Assembly (NCBI GenBank): GCA_964417895.1
Contig: CAYQJS010000017.1
Location: forward strand, 1-64,000
Direction: 5' to 3'
DNA: 64,000 nucleotides
Source of the DNA: CAYQJS01 sp964417895
Lineage (GTDB): Bacteria; Chloroflexota; UBA6077; SHYK01
Under the pieces are notes generated by a model, which worked only from the letters and a program-made list of their open reading frames with translations, searched no databases and was not told where the DNA came from. Below are positions 8,057 through 17,789 of this stretch, piece by piece. Numbering within the stretch: the first letter of the stretch is position 1; every line of letters starts with the position of its first letter. Both the position numbers and the translations under genes were made by a program.

Positions 8057-8154
8057 GTCACCCTGCGCCAGCGAAGGGTCTGCCGTCGGTGACTAGTGAC
8101 GGGCTGTGCTCGCGCGCCGCGGCAGATCCTTCGAGCTGCGCCCTCAGCATGACA
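8057..8154. repeat. large inverted repeat between convergent genes
   Basis: CGAAGGGTCTGCCG (8072-8085) faces CGGCAGATCCTTCG (8120-8133), 13 of 14 paired. Outside these arms GTCACCCTGCGCC faces a complement of GTCATGCTGAGGGCGC, giving a MITE-like hairpin of the same 'GTCAnnCTGAG...GAAG' family seen at 593-666 and 59435-59537. It could serve as a bidirectional terminator. Confidence 0.7.
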
Positions 8155-8171
8155 CTTTCGTCCACGCGCGT

Positions 8172-10973
8172 CTAGGCCACACGACTCCGCCAGCGCAAGA
8201 CGGCCTTCCCGGCCTCGGCAGAGAGCACCGACACGAAGGAAAGGGGGAACACAATGTACCAGTCTGCGAGAGCCAGGGGCTTCGTGTCGAAGATCGGCTG
8301 CAGCGGAGGCACGTAGATCGCAAGGAGCAAGATTGCGAGGGAGACGAAAGTCGCCAGCACCATGAAGCGGTTGGAGAACGGACCGATCGCCCACAGCGAC
8401 CATCGCTCCGAGCGGGCGCTGTACGCCCGCAGGATCTCACCGCAGACCAGCGTTGCGAACGCGATGGTCTGTGCCATCAACAGATCGTCCGGATGCGTCT
8501 GCAGCGCGAGCACGAACGCTGTCAGGGTGGCCACCGCCAGTGCGACCGCCTGCACGCCGATCAGCCAGCGCATCTCTCGGTTCAGAATATCTTCCCTCGC
8601 CGGGCGCGCTGGCCTGCGCATGATGTCCGGCTCCCCTTTCTCGACCCCCAAGGCGAGAGCGGGGGCTCCGTCGGTGAGCAGATTCAGGGTGAGGAGGTGG
8701 ATCGGCCGCAGCGGTAGGGGCAAGCCGACCAGCATGGCGAGAAAGATGATCAGCACCTCTCCGACGTTGGCCGAAAGCAGGTAGTACACAAACTGGCGGA
8801 TGTTGGCATAGATGATCCGCCCTTCTTCGACAGCGGACACGATGCTGGCGAAGTTGTCGTCGGTCAGCACCATGTCGGCCGTTTCCTTGGTCACGTCGGT
8901 CCCGGTGATGCCCATGGCCACGCCGATGTTCGCCCGCTTCAGCGCCGGCGCGTCGTTCACGCCGTCTCCGGTCATGGCGGCGATGTGGTCGCGTTGCATC
9001 AGCGCGTCGACGATCCGGACCTTGTGCTCGGGCGACACTCGGGCGTAGACGTCGATCTCTTCCACCTGGCTCAGGAACTCGTCCTCGTCCATCTTGTCGA
9101 GATCCGCGCCGGTTATCGCCCTGCCCTGCGGCCGCAGCAGCTCCAAGTCGTTGGCGATCGCGACGGCGGTAATGAGGAAATCGCCCGTGATCATGACCGG
9201 GCGGATGCCCGCCGTTCGGCACAGCCTTACGGCCTCCTTGGCCTCCGGCCGCGCGGCGTCGATCATCCCCACCAGGCCCAGGAACGTGCATCCGCTCGCG
9301 AAGGCCGCGGGCTCAAGGCGATCCGGGGCGTTCTCCATCTCACGTGACGCGAAGCCGAGCACGCGCAGCGCGTCGCTCGCCATATCGTGATTACGCTGCA
9401 TGAGGTCCTCGCGCTTCGCGTCGTCCAGCGGCCGGCCCATACCGTCGATCAAGACGGAATCGCAGAGCCCCAGAACCACGTCAGGCGCCCCTTTGAGATA
9501 AGCGACGGTGCGCTCCACCCCAGGATCGCGGTGGACGGTCACCATCCATTTCCGCGCCGAATCGAAGGGGATCTCGGCCAGCCGTGGGAACGCCGCCGAC
9601 TGCTCCTGCCTCCACAGCCCGGCCTTCCCCGCCAGTGCGACGAGCGCTCCCTCGGTCGGATCACCCACAAGGCCCCATCTCGTTTCGTCCCCCCGGCCTT
9701 CGTCGAGCACGGTCACCGGCTGAAGGACAGCATCGTTGCACAGCAGGGCGCAGCGCAGCAGCGCCTGGAGCGCGTGGCCAGCGACGGGGCGAGCGCTCCC
9801 ATCCGTCCTCGCATCCAGAGAAAGGATCTCGCCCGTCGGCTCGTAGCCCTGGCCCGTCACCTCATAGAGGCGCTCGTCCGCGTAGACCTGCACGGCCACC
9901 ATCTTGTTTTGTGTCAGAGTCCCCGTCTTGTCCGAGCAGATGAAGGTGGCGCTGCCGAGCGTCTCGACGGCGGGCAGCTTCCGGACGAGGGCATTGCGGC
10001 GCGCCATGCGCTGCATCCCAATCGCGAGGCAGACGGTGACGATGGCGGGCAGGCCTTCGGGTACCGCCGCGATGGCGAGGCTGATCCCAGTCAGGAGGAG
10101 ATCAACGATCTGCTCCTTAATCGAGCCTTCACCCCAAAGCAGCGCTCGGCCGCCACCGAGGACGACCACCAAGCCGGCGATGATGACGCAGGCGGTTCCG
10201 AGGAATTTCCCGAGCTGCTCGAGCTTCTTCTGGAGGGGGGTCGCCTCCTCCTTTACGGCCTGGAGCATGGCGGCGATCTTGCCGATCTCGGCCCGCATCC
10301 CCGTCGCGGTAACGACGCTCCTTCCCCGGCCGTAAGTGACCACCGTGCCCATGTACGCAAGGTTGCGTCGATCTCCCAGGGGCGTCTCTTCGGGGCAGAT
10401 GAGGGAGGCGTCTTTCTCAACGGCCTCCGACTCACCGGTGAGCGCGGCCTCCTCGATGCGCAGGTTCACCGCCTCCGCGAGGCGCGCGTCGGCCGGAACG
10501 TAGTTGCCCGCCTCGAGCAGCACTACGTCCCCCGGAACGAGCTCGCGACTGGGAATGTCGGCGATCTGACCGTCGCGGACGACCCGCGCCGTCGGGGAAG
10601 CCATGCGTTTGAGGGCCTCCATCGCCTTGTTCGCCCGGTGCTCCTGCACAACGCCGAGCAGGGCATTGAGGGACACGATGGCCAGGATCGCGCCGGCGTC
10701 GATCCATTCCTGTAGGACCAGCGAGATGGCGGCCGCGGCCAGAAGCAGCAGGACGAGGAAGTTGTTGAACTGCTCAAACGCCAGTCGCCAGATACTGGGC
10801 CCCGGCCGCTCCTGGAGCTCGTTGGCGCCCATTTCGCGGAGACGACGAGTGGCTTCCTGGGTTGAGAGGCCGTTCTCGAGATCCGTGGTGAGGATCCCAG
10901 CGACTTCAGCGGGGGATAAGTGATGAGGGCTGGAGATATCTGCCGCGAGAGACGTGGTCAGGAGCTGCGCCAT
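8172..10973 (-). CDS. P-type Ca2+-transporting ATPase (SERCA-like)
   Basis: A 933-residue P2A-type ATPase that pumps Ca2+ out of the cytoplasm. Visible in order: N-terminal cation ATPase domain (LSPAEV..., about 18-90), actuator motif TGES, M4 PEGLPA, phosphorylation site DKTGTLT (Asp348), nucleotide-binding domain with KGAP, hinge TGDGVNDAPALK, and M5-M6 with SANVGEV and NLLTDGAPA. The M4, M5 and M6 motifs match the calcium ligands of SERCA. I chose the ATG at 10973; the frame stays open for 26 more codons but MAQLL starts the family-like sequence. It faces the exporter operon across a hairpin repeat. A remnant of a cation exchanger lies just upstream. Confidence 0.92.
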   Translation of the reverse strand: MAQLLTTSLAADISSPHHLSPAEVAGILTTDLENGLSTQEATRRLREMGANELQERPGPSIWRLAFEQFNNFLVLLLLAAAAISLVLQEWIDAGAILAIVSLNALLGVVQEHRANKAMEALKRMASPTARVVRDGQIADIPSRELVPGDVVLLEAGNYVPADARLAEAVNLRIEEAALTGESEAVEKDASLICPEETPLGDRRNLAYMGTVVTYGRGRSVVTATGMRAEIGKIAAMLQAVKEEATPLQKKLEQLGKFLGTACVIIAGLVVVLGGGRALLWGEGSIKEQIVDLLLTGISLAIAAVPEGLPAIVTVCLAIGMQRMARRNALVRKLPAVETLGSATFICSDKTGTLTQNKMVAVQVYADERLYEVTGQGYEPTGEILSLDARTDGSARPVAGHALQALLRCALLCNDAVLQPVTVLDEGRGDETRWGLVGDPTEGALVALAGKAGLWRQEQSAAFPRLAEIPFDSARKWMVTVHRDPGVERTVAYLKGAPDVVLGLCDSVLIDGMGRPLDDAKREDLMQRNHDMASDALRVLGFASREMENAPDRLEPAAFASGCTFLGLVGMIDAARPEAKEAVRLCRTAGIRPVMITGDFLITAVAIANDLELLRPQGRAITGADLDKMDEDEFLSQVEEIDVYARVSPEHKVRIVDALMQRDHIAAMTGDGVNDAPALKRANIGVAMGITGTDVTKETADMVLTDDNFASIVSAVEEGRIIYANIRQFVYYLLSANVGEVLIIFLAMLVGLPLPLRPIHLLTLNLLTDGAPALALGVEKGEPDIMRRPARPAREDILNREMRWLIGVQAVALAVATLTAFVLALQTHPDDLLMAQTIAFATLVCGEILRAYSARSERWSLWAIGPFSNRFMVLATFVSLAILLLAIYVPPLQPIFDTKPLALADWYIVFPLSFVSVLSAEAGKAVLRWRSRVA

Positions 10974-11185
10974 GAGTCTTCTCCGGATGGCTGGCCGGAG
11001 AAGGTCTCGCCCTGGGGGCCCCCTCGCGGGGTGCTGCTGGCCGGGGCGCAAAGCCCGTGGTGGCGACCAACAGATCCGACTAAAAGCGGACGGCTACTCC
11101 CCTTCTCTCGCGGCTTATATTAGGTGCGGGCTCTCCCGTGCGTCAAACGGGGCCACGGTCCGCCACCTCCGGCATCATTGGGCGG

Positions 11186-11350
11186 ATGTCGATGCAGCAC
11201 GGCGTTGTGCTTGTGGCGGCGTTCGCGTTGCTCGTTGCAGGGCCCCAGTACTTCACGAACGGGGCCGAGTGGCTCGGCCGGCGCCTGCAACGAAAGTTCC
11301 TGCCTGACGGCTTCAACTCGTCCACTCCCACAGATAAATGGTGCTCGTAG
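11186..11350 (+). pseudogene. truncated Na+/Ca2+ exchanger (CaCA) N-terminus
   Basis: Only 54 codons. One hydrophobic helix runs into GPQYFTNGAEWLGRRL, which resembles the first helix and the GAExLGRRL turn of CaCA-family cation/Ca2+ antiporters. After this the sequence loses similarity and stops, and its 3' end overlaps the 3' end of the opposite-strand solute-binding gene by 38 bp. A normal exchanger has 300 or more residues, so this is probably a gene stump. Its position beside the Ca2+ ATPase fits a former calcium-homeostasis pair. The family call rests on about 25 residues. Confidence 0.45.
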
Positions 11351-13061
11351 GGTGGCTGGCGCCTCCGACGAGCCGGACGCCGGGACCCTTCAACCGCGCG
11401 TCGTGGGCCCAAACTCGCCCGTGGTAGTACATGAATATGGTGGGGAGGTCGGTGCTAATCAATTTCTCCATCTGGGTGATCAGCTGGGTTCGCTCGTTGC
11501 GATCGAGGGCATCGTCGAACGCGTTCGCCAGCCGGTCGAACTCGGGATTCGAGTAGGCGGCGCGGTTGCTTCCGTTCCAACGGTTTGCCGCCGTGGCGAT
11601 GTTGATCGTGTGCGCGTTCAGAAACCCCGTGCCCTGGCCGCCGCTACCCGCGACGATACCAGGCAGCAGCGCGCGGTCTTCGGTACTGGATGACGTTGGC
11701 AGCACGCGCGATAAGCCGTTGATCCCGGCGCGCTTCATCTGATCGGCGAGGATCGCCGTCTCTTGCTCGAACTGGCTCGTACCGCCGGTGTAGTTGAGAG
11801 GCACATCCATCGGCTCGCCGCGTGGAGTCACGAACATTCCGCTCGCGTCGCGCCTGAAACCGGCCTCCTCGAGGAGCTGCTGCGCGCGCCGCGGGTCGTA
11901 CGGGTATTTCATGACCTCCCGGTCTACGAGTTGCTGATACTCCTCATTCGGGCTCGTGAACGTATCGCTCAACAGCCCGTGGCCCGCAGTGACGGCGTCG
12001 AACATCTCCTTCTTGTCCCAGCTGTGGACTATGGCCCGCCTGACGCGAACATCCAGCATCTCGGCCGGCTGAGCCCGCTCCGGCCGTAACTGGAACCACT
12101 GCTGGCGCGAGGCCAGCAGCTCCCAGAGCACGACACCCTTCCCGCTCGGTACCCAATCGCGCTCGAGGACGAGGCCCTCCTCGGCTCGGAACAGATCGGC
12201 GCCGTAGTGCAGTTCCCCAGCGAGCATTGTCGCCAGCGACGCGTTCACGTCGCTGATCCCGCGGATACTGACCCGGTCGATATTCGGCCGACCGAGGACG
12301 TGAGCATCAAAGGCCGAAGCCTCGATCGACACGCTTGGAGTATAGGAATCGACCTTGTACGGGCCCGCGCCGATGTAGTTGACGTTCCAGAAGGTGCTGT
12401 TCGGAAGGAACTTCTCTCCCTCCGTCGATGCCTCCAGGACGGTCTGTTCCAGGAGGTGATGGGGAAGGGGCGGAAAGTTATTCTGAGCGTTGGCCGAGGT
12501 GCCAGTTCCGAGCTTGCCCGCCTCGGCCCACCGCTGCTTCCAGCGAATCACCACCGTCAGAGCGTCCGGCGCCTCGACCGCCGACATGTAACGAAGCGGG
12601 AATGTGTTGTTGACGCCGTATGCCGGAGTGGAATAGACCTGCCAGGAGAACGCGAAGTCTTCCGCGGTCAATGGATGTCCGTCGTGCCAGACGAGATTGG
12701 GCTTCAGTCGATAGGCCGTCTCCATGGTGCCGTCGGGGAAGACCTTCCAGGTGTCACTGTCGAGTTGGGGCAGGCTTGCCGCAAGGTACGGCATAGGTCG
12801 CCCACGCTCGTCCGCCAAGACGAGGGTGGCGTTGAAGATGTTCTGCGGAATGTTCTCGGAAGTGCCGCTAGTCGACCCGAGACCGCCGGCGATCCCCTTG
12901 CTGGCAAAGTCCACCGGCAGCCGATCTGCAGCCATGATAAGCGTGCGCTGGGGTCTGACCAGCGCCGCTCCTTGCTCTCCGGCACCTGGGCCGGAGGCCG
13001 CGGAGCAGGCTGACGCCATCAGACTTCCCAAGAGCAGACAACTGAAGAGTCGAACCTTCAC
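11313..13061 (-). CDS. family 5 extracellular solute-binding lipoprotein
   Basis: A 582-residue binding protein of the peptide/nickel (DppA/OppA) ABC importer class. The signal peptide ends in a lipobox (MASAC, Cys near residue 19). SBP_bac_5 signatures follow: NIPQNIFNATL, YRLKPNLVWHDGHPLTAEDFAFSW, and the late ETAILADQMKRAGIN region. No permease or ATPase gene is adjacent, so it must use a transporter encoded elsewhere or act as a receptor. The gene divergent from it encodes a second protein of the same family. Ligand unknown. Confidence 0.9.
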   Translation of the reverse strand: MKVRLFSCLLLGSLMASACSAASGPGAGEQGAALVRPQRTLIMAADRLPVDFASKGIAGGLGSTSGTSENIPQNIFNATLVLADERGRPMPYLAASLPQLDSDTWKVFPDGTMETAYRLKPNLVWHDGHPLTAEDFAFSWQVYSTPAYGVNNTFPLRYMSAVEAPDALTVVIRWKQRWAEAGKLGTGTSANAQNNFPPLPHHLLEQTVLEASTEGEKFLPNSTFWNVNYIGAGPYKVDSYTPSVSIEASAFDAHVLGRPNIDRVSIRGISDVNASLATMLAGELHYGADLFRAEEGLVLERDWVPSGKGVVLWELLASRQQWFQLRPERAQPAEMLDVRVRRAIVHSWDKKEMFDAVTAGHGLLSDTFTSPNEEYQQLVDREVMKYPYDPRRAQQLLEEAGFRRDASGMFVTPRGEPMDVPLNYTGGTSQFEQETAILADQMKRAGINGLSRVLPTSSSTEDRALLPGIVAGSGGQGTGFLNAHTINIATAANRWNGSNRAAYSNPEFDRLANAFDDALDRNERTQLITQMEKLISTDLPTIFMYYHGRVWAHDARLKGPGVRLVGGASHPTSTIYLWEWTS

Positions 13062-13490
13062 TAGATACCTCCCTCGTCTCGCTTCGGACGGTTGCTCGTG
13101 ACGTACGGACCGAGGCTAATAATCTTAATCTGATCTAGTTCCTGGTGTTTCCGAGAGCTGGCTCTCGAGCTAGCATACTCCACCCAGTGGGCTGACGAGT
13201 TGGACTCGCAACCCCGGAGAATCGTCCCGATAGCTCTGCGGAGGATGCGAGTATGATGCCCACCGTCCAGGAGCCTGTCGACTTCGACTTGCGGGGAGGA
13301 AGTCCGTCCTATAACCGTTGGTTCGCCTCGCAAGACCTGCCAGTACACTCGGGGTATTATGGCGACTAAATCGACTCGCCCCCCCGAGAGCCGAGTCCCG
13401 GGTTCCGAGTTCGGAGCAGCGGCTGACGCGGAACGCGGAACCATTACCCAGGGACTCAGAACCAAAGCCCGGAACCGGCGGAGTGTGGGA
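13062..13490. other. divergent promoter region with repeat
   Basis: Gap between two divergent solute-binding genes. The left part has an AT-rich patch (13115-13140, TAATAATCTTAATCTGATCTAG), likely promoter DNA for the leftward gene. The right part (13383-13480) carries a GTTCCGAGTTCGG / CCCGGAACCGG repeat related to the element inside parB. The repeat stays open in frame with the downstream gene, which gives that gene an artefactual longer frame from 13359. No separate gene is supported. Confidence 0.55.
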
Positions 13491-15200
13491 ATGGTGCAGA
13501 CGTTAGCGATTCGAACAGCGCAGGGAGTTGTTCTGGCCGCCGCAATTGGCCTGCTTGCCTGCGCCCCGGGAGCCCCACAAGGTGGGGCCGAGTCCGGTGG
13601 GCCGGCTGACGCCCCGAAGCGCATCAAGACGTTGACCATTGGGCACGGCACTGAACCTCAGATCATCCTCACCGGGTTGGGCGCCCGTCGCTACGAAGAC
13701 ATCCGGAACATGACTCATCAGCAGTTGGCAACCATCGATCATCGAGGTGACGTGCTTCCTCGCTTGGCCCGCGAGCTGCCCGCTCGCGCGCAAGGCACCT
13801 GGACAATCAATGCGGACGGAACCATGCGGACTATCTACCGGATCCATGCCAACGTCACCTGGCATGACGGGGAACCCCTAACGGCTCGCGACTTCGTCTT
13901 TAGCTGGACGGTGACGAGCGACCCCGAGCTACCCATCGAGAGCCGCTCCGTCAGCCGTGAGATATCCAGCGTGGAGGCGCTCGACGACTTCACGCTGGCG
14001 ATCGAGTGGAGAAGGACCTACGGACGCGCCAACGCGATCGTCTCAGATGACCTCGGGCCGTTCGCCACCCACCTGCTCAAGAGCAGCTACGAAGCCGACA
14101 AAGAGCGCTTCTGGCGATCCTCCTACTGGACCCATGGGTTTATCGGCGTTGGACCGTACAAGATCGTGGAGTGGCAACCGGGGAGCCACATACTGCTTGA
14201 GGCGTACGAGCGCTTCTATGCGGGACGGGCCAAGATCGATCGGGTGGCGCTCCGCTTCATATTCAGCCAGGATGCTCTGGTGGCCAATCTCCGGGCCGGC
14301 GCTGTCGATTGGGCCGGGGTTGACCTCGAGCAGGCGATTGAGCTTAAAAGAGAATGGGAGCGGGGTGGACAAACGCCTACTTTGATTCCCAACCGGGCCA
14401 GCGGCGACGTCACCTGGATCCAGCATCGCAACCCGGCGGTCCGGGAGCTGCTCGATCCAAGGGTTCGAAGAGGGTTGCTCCACGTCCTCAACCGGGAGGC
14501 CCTGGCGGAGGCCATGTTCCCAGAACGCTTGGGCCTCGTGGCCGATTCGGTGATCCCCCCCGACGATATCCGCTGGGACTGGGTGAAGGACGAGATCGCG
14601 CGGTACCCCCACGATCTGCGGCGAGCCGAGGAGCTATTCGGGGAGGCCGGTCTGCGCCGGGCGTCAGATGGCGTGTTCGTGACCGGCAGCGGTGTCCGCA
14701 TGGTCCTCCCGTACTGGGCGACGGCCGGTACCGAGAACGAGCGCCTCCTCCCCATCAATGCAGACCAGTGGAAGAGCTTCGGGGTTCTTACGGATCTCGC
14801 ATTCCTCACGCGGGCGCAGGCCGATGACCGCCAGCACAGGAGCTCGTTCCCCGCCCTCATCAATGCAAGCTTGCGATGGGACCTGCCCGCGCTCGAGGTC
14901 CGTTTCCACTCGACCAACTGCCCGAGCGAGGGCAACGGCTGGACGGGTATGAACTACGGCTGCTACGTCAATCCAGCGCTCGACCAACTGTTCGAACGGC
15001 TGAAGACAGCGATTGAGCCCGACGAGCAAAGGGTGCCTTACCGAGAGTTCACTCGGCTCTACACGCAGGAGCTGCCCGCGCTCCCACTCTACTTTGGCGC
15101 GAGCGCCATCCTCGTCCGACAGGGAATCACGGGTGTCGTTGGAGCCGCTAAGCCGGAAGGTAGCGCAACGTGGAACATCGAACAGTGGGACTTTGAATAG
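13491..15200 (+). CDS. family 5 extracellular solute-binding lipoprotein
   Basis: A 569-residue SBP_bac_5 protein. Starting at the ATG at 13491 gives a clean signal peptide with lipobox (LLAC). Earlier in-frame starts would add a repeat-encoded stretch ahead of the signal peptide. Family segments include YRIHANVTWHDGEPLTARDF, YKIVEWQPGSH and YTQELPALPLYFG. Two amidohydrolase genes follow after 31 and 15 bp on the same strand, so it probably belongs to an uptake-and-degrade operon. No permease or ATPase lies nearby. Confidence 0.88.
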   Translation: MVQTLAIRTAQGVVLAAAIGLLACAPGAPQGGAESGGPADAPKRIKTLTIGHGTEPQIILTGLGARRYEDIRNMTHQQLATIDHRGDVLPRLARELPARAQGTWTINADGTMRTIYRIHANVTWHDGEPLTARDFVFSWTVTSDPELPIESRSVSREISSVEALDDFTLAIEWRRTYGRANAIVSDDLGPFATHLLKSSYEADKERFWRSSYWTHGFIGVGPYKIVEWQPGSHILLEAYERFYAGRAKIDRVALRFIFSQDALVANLRAGAVDWAGVDLEQAIELKREWERGGQTPTLIPNRASGDVTWIQHRNPAVRELLDPRVRRGLLHVLNREALAEAMFPERLGLVADSVIPPDDIRWDWVKDEIARYPHDLRRAEELFGEAGLRRASDGVFVTGSGVRMVLPYWATAGTENERLLPINADQWKSFGVLTDLAFLTRAQADDRQHRSSFPALINASLRWDLPALEVRFHSTNCPSEGNGWTGMNYGCYVNPALDQLFERLKTAIEPDEQRVPYREFTRLYTQELPALPLYFGASAILVRQGITGVVGAAKPEGSATWNIEQWDFE

Positions 15201-15231
15201 GGATCCGAGCGATATCGATACGGAGGAGACG

Positions 15232-16437
15232 GTGGAGATCAAATACGGCCTGATCAGTGCCGACTCGCATGCAGCGTTCGATCGCCACGACTTCACCTCG
15301 CGCATGTCAGTCGCGAAGTGGGGAGACAAGATTCCGCAGGTCGTCCCTTCGCCAAAGGCCGGCGAAGACGGGTGGATGGTGTATGGCCGTCGCCCCAGCG
15401 GAGAGGAGCGCGGTTTGGCCAACTGCCCGGCGCTTATGGGTGAGCCCTTCCCTCATTGGCCCCGCCGCTGGGAAGACGTGCCGAAGATGAGCTACGACCC
15501 AGAGGAGCGCATGAAGGCGCTCGACATTGACGGCGTGGATGCAGAGGTGCTCTTCCCGGGATCACCGGGCGATTCCTACTACGGGCACGGAGACGCCGAG
15601 TTCGAGCTTGACGCCGTGCGCGCCTACAACGATATCCTGTCGGATTGGGTGCGGGTGAGCGACCGCTACTGGCCTCTCGCAGGTGTCCCCTGGCTCAATC
15701 CTCCCGCGATCATCGGTCGCGAAGTGGAGAGGGCCGTGGAGGGCGGCCACCGCGGAATCAACGTCCCCGCCAGGACGCCGCGTGGATTGCCATCCCTCAC
15801 CGATCCGCACTGGGATCCGATCTGGGACGCTTGCCAATCGCTGGGTGTCCCGGTGCACATTCACGGCTCGGCTGGCATCGGAGCCGGAACGTCGCTCAGG
15901 AGCTGGAGCGGCTACACAGAGCGTCAGGGACACGCCGCGTCCACCAGCACGTCGGCAGTCACGCCCGCACAGATCATCCCGCACCTAATCGTCTCCGGGC
16001 TGACAGCGCGCTTCCCGAACCTGAAATTCGTGTTCGCTGAGGCGGGCATCGGCGGCCTCAGTTACGCCCTGTCGACGTGCGACCACGAATGGGAGGCACA
16101 TCGCTTGTGGACGGAGGGAATCTCAGAGCGGCCGAGCGAGACGATCCGGCGCCAGTTCTTTGCGAACTTCTGGTTCGAAGAGGAAGGCATCAAGCTGCGA
16201 CACGATATTGGCATCGACAACATCATGTGGGAGTCGGACTTCCCCCACGTCCCGTGCTACTACCCGGATTCCAGGAAAGAGACAGCGCGGATTGTAGCGG
16301 GCATCCCATTTGAGGATCGGCGAAAGGTGCTCTTTGACAATGCACTCCATGTGTATGGCATGAAGGCCACTGTAGCGTCGTCGCTTCCCCCCGATCTCTA
16401 TGGCCCAGACCAAACACCCGGCATTGCGGCGAGTTAG
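15232..16437 (+). CDS. amidohydrolase family 2 protein (ACMSD-like metal hydrolase)
   Basis: A 401-residue TIM-barrel protein of the Amidohydro_2 class, whose members hydrolyse or decarboxylate ring-cleavage products and related acids. Motifs: SADSHAAF near the N-terminus, VHIHGSAG mid-protein, FAEAGIGG, and IMWESDFPH with the conserved Asp336 and His. The GTG start at 15232 has GGAGG 5 bases upstream, which decides it; the longer open frame back to 15013 overlaps the preceding gene. It is followed 15 bp later by a paralogue. Substrate unknown. Confidence 0.87.
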   Translation: MEIKYGLISADSHAAFDRHDFTSRMSVAKWGDKIPQVVPSPKAGEDGWMVYGRRPSGEERGLANCPALMGEPFPHWPRRWEDVPKMSYDPEERMKALDIDGVDAEVLFPGSPGDSYYGHGDAEFELDAVRAYNDILSDWVRVSDRYWPLAGVPWLNPPAIIGREVERAVEGGHRGINVPARTPRGLPSLTDPHWDPIWDACQSLGVPVHIHGSAGIGAGTSLRSWSGYTERQGHAASTSTSAVTPAQIIPHLIVSGLTARFPNLKFVFAEAGIGGLSYALSTCDHEWEAHRLWTEGISERPSETIRRQFFANFWFEEEGIKLRHDIGIDNIMWESDFPHVPCYYPDSRKETARIVAGIPFEDRRKVLFDNALHVYGMKATVASSLPPDLYGPDQTPGIAAS

Positions 16438-16452
16438 GCGCCGAGAGCCTCC

Positions 16453-17580
16453 ATGCAGCTGCAATATGGCCTGGTCAGTGTCGACGACCACGTGCAGGAG
16501 CCACCCGACCTCTGGACGGCCCGGCTCTCGCGAACCCGGTGGGGGGACCGCGTGCCACGCCTCGAGCGCGCGGCCAATGGGCAAGAGCGTTGGATCGTCG
16601 ATGGGCAGGAGCTGCTGGGCGGACGGGTGGCCAGAGCGAGTGCGCTGATGGTGGACCGGAACCGCGACCCGGCGCGCTGGGAGGAAGTCCCCGCCGCCGC
16701 CTACGTGCCGGCAGAACGGCTCAAGGCCATGGACGCCGGCGGCATAGACTATTCGGCCCTATATCCGACAGTGGCCGGATCGGCTGGGGAGGCATTCAGC
16801 CGACTGCAAGACGCGGAACTCGAGGGACATTGCGTCGCGGCTTACAACGACTGGCTGATCGAGGAGTGGGCTGCAGTCAGCGAGCGGTTTATTCCGCAGT
16901 GCATTGTCCCCACCTGGTCGGCTGAAGCGACGGTCGCCGAGATTCGCCGTGCGGTGGGCATGGGCCATCGGGGGGTCGTGTTCCCGGCGGGGATCATGGA
17001 CTTGCGCGGCGTCCCGCACGTCGCGGACTCGGACTGGGATCCCGTGTGGTCCATCTGCGAAGAGTTGGACGTACCCCTCTGCCTGCATGCGGGATCGTCC
17101 CCGGGGCTCCAGTATGCACCTCCCCCGGGGCTGACACAGCGGCGCGCCGAAGCGCTGAGCGCCATGACCAAGCCCGTCTCCAGTGCATACGTGCTCAACC
17201 TCTTCCTGTTCTCCGGCATTCTGATGCGCCACCCGAAGTTGCGTGTGATACTGGCGGAGAGCGCCCTAAGCTGGGCCACCCTCGACCTCGAGTGGTCGGA
17301 TCACGAGGCAGACCACGATGGCCTGGTCAACGAGGGCTATACGTCAACGCCGTCCCAGTTGTTCCATCGCCAGTGCTACCTCAATGCCTGGTACGACCCC
17401 GTTGCGAGCTTCATCGACTACCTGGGCGCTGGGAACATTCTGTGGTCTGCCAACATCCCGGAGGCGACGTCTACTTGGCCGAGAACCCGAGAGACGATCG
17501 ATCAGTGTTTCCAGGGAGTCGCGGCTGACGAGCGGAACCAGATCCTCTGGAAAAACGCCGCTACCCTCTACAAGCTGTGA
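16453..17580 (+). CDS. amidohydrolase family 2 paralogue with altered active site
   Basis: A 375-residue paralogue of the gene before it (SVDDHVQEPPDLW at the start, LCLHAGSS mid-protein, LAESALSWATLDLEW). In place of the family's WESDFPH motif it has ILWSANIPEAT, so the conserved Asp becomes Asn334 and the His becomes Glu. This may abolish or change metal-dependent hydrolysis. It sits third in the probable solute-binding/amidohydrolase operon. It could be a diverged enzyme, a binding subunit of the active paralogue, or inactive. Confidence 0.85.
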   Translation: MQLQYGLVSVDDHVQEPPDLWTARLSRTRWGDRVPRLERAANGQERWIVDGQELLGGRVARASALMVDRNRDPARWEEVPAAAYVPAERLKAMDAGGIDYSALYPTVAGSAGEAFSRLQDAELEGHCVAAYNDWLIEEWAAVSERFIPQCIVPTWSAEATVAEIRRAVGMGHRGVVFPAGIMDLRGVPHVADSDWDPVWSICEELDVPLCLHAGSSPGLQYAPPPGLTQRRAEALSAMTKPVSSAYVLNLFLFSGILMRHPKLRVILAESALSWATLDLEWSDHEADHDGLVNEGYTSTPSQLFHRQCYLNAWYDPVASFIDYLGAGNILWSANIPEATSTWPRTRETIDQCFQGVAADERNQILWKNAATLYKL

Positions 17581-17650
17581 GGCTCGCAACCTCCAATCTA
17601 ACCTGGGGCACACCCCGCGCCATCCACACCGCGCCATCCAAGCGCTGCGC

Positions 17651-17679
17651 TTGACCCCACACGACTGCTCTGCTAGCCT
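17651..17679 (+). promoter_or_regulatory. candidate promoter for the D-aminoacylase-like gene
   Basis: TTGACC (17651-17656), 17-base spacer, TAGCCT (17674-17679) preceded by TGC. Good -35, modest -10. It lies in a 209-bp gap, 110 bp upstream of the ATG at 17790. Confidence 0.4.
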
Positions 17680-17789
17680 GGCGTGGGCGCGCGTCCCGGG
17701 TTGCGCGCTGGCCTTGGACGCCAGGCCGATCCACTGGCCTGCTGCAGAGGCAGAGCTGGGTGCTGACACGGGGAGTTGGAGGGTGGGGA

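Noticed and set aside
9387..10715. 442-codon open frame on the + strand
   Set aside because: It lies wholly antisense to the Ca2+ ATPase gene, has low-complexity Arg/His/Gly composition and no family pattern; typical of high-GC shadows.
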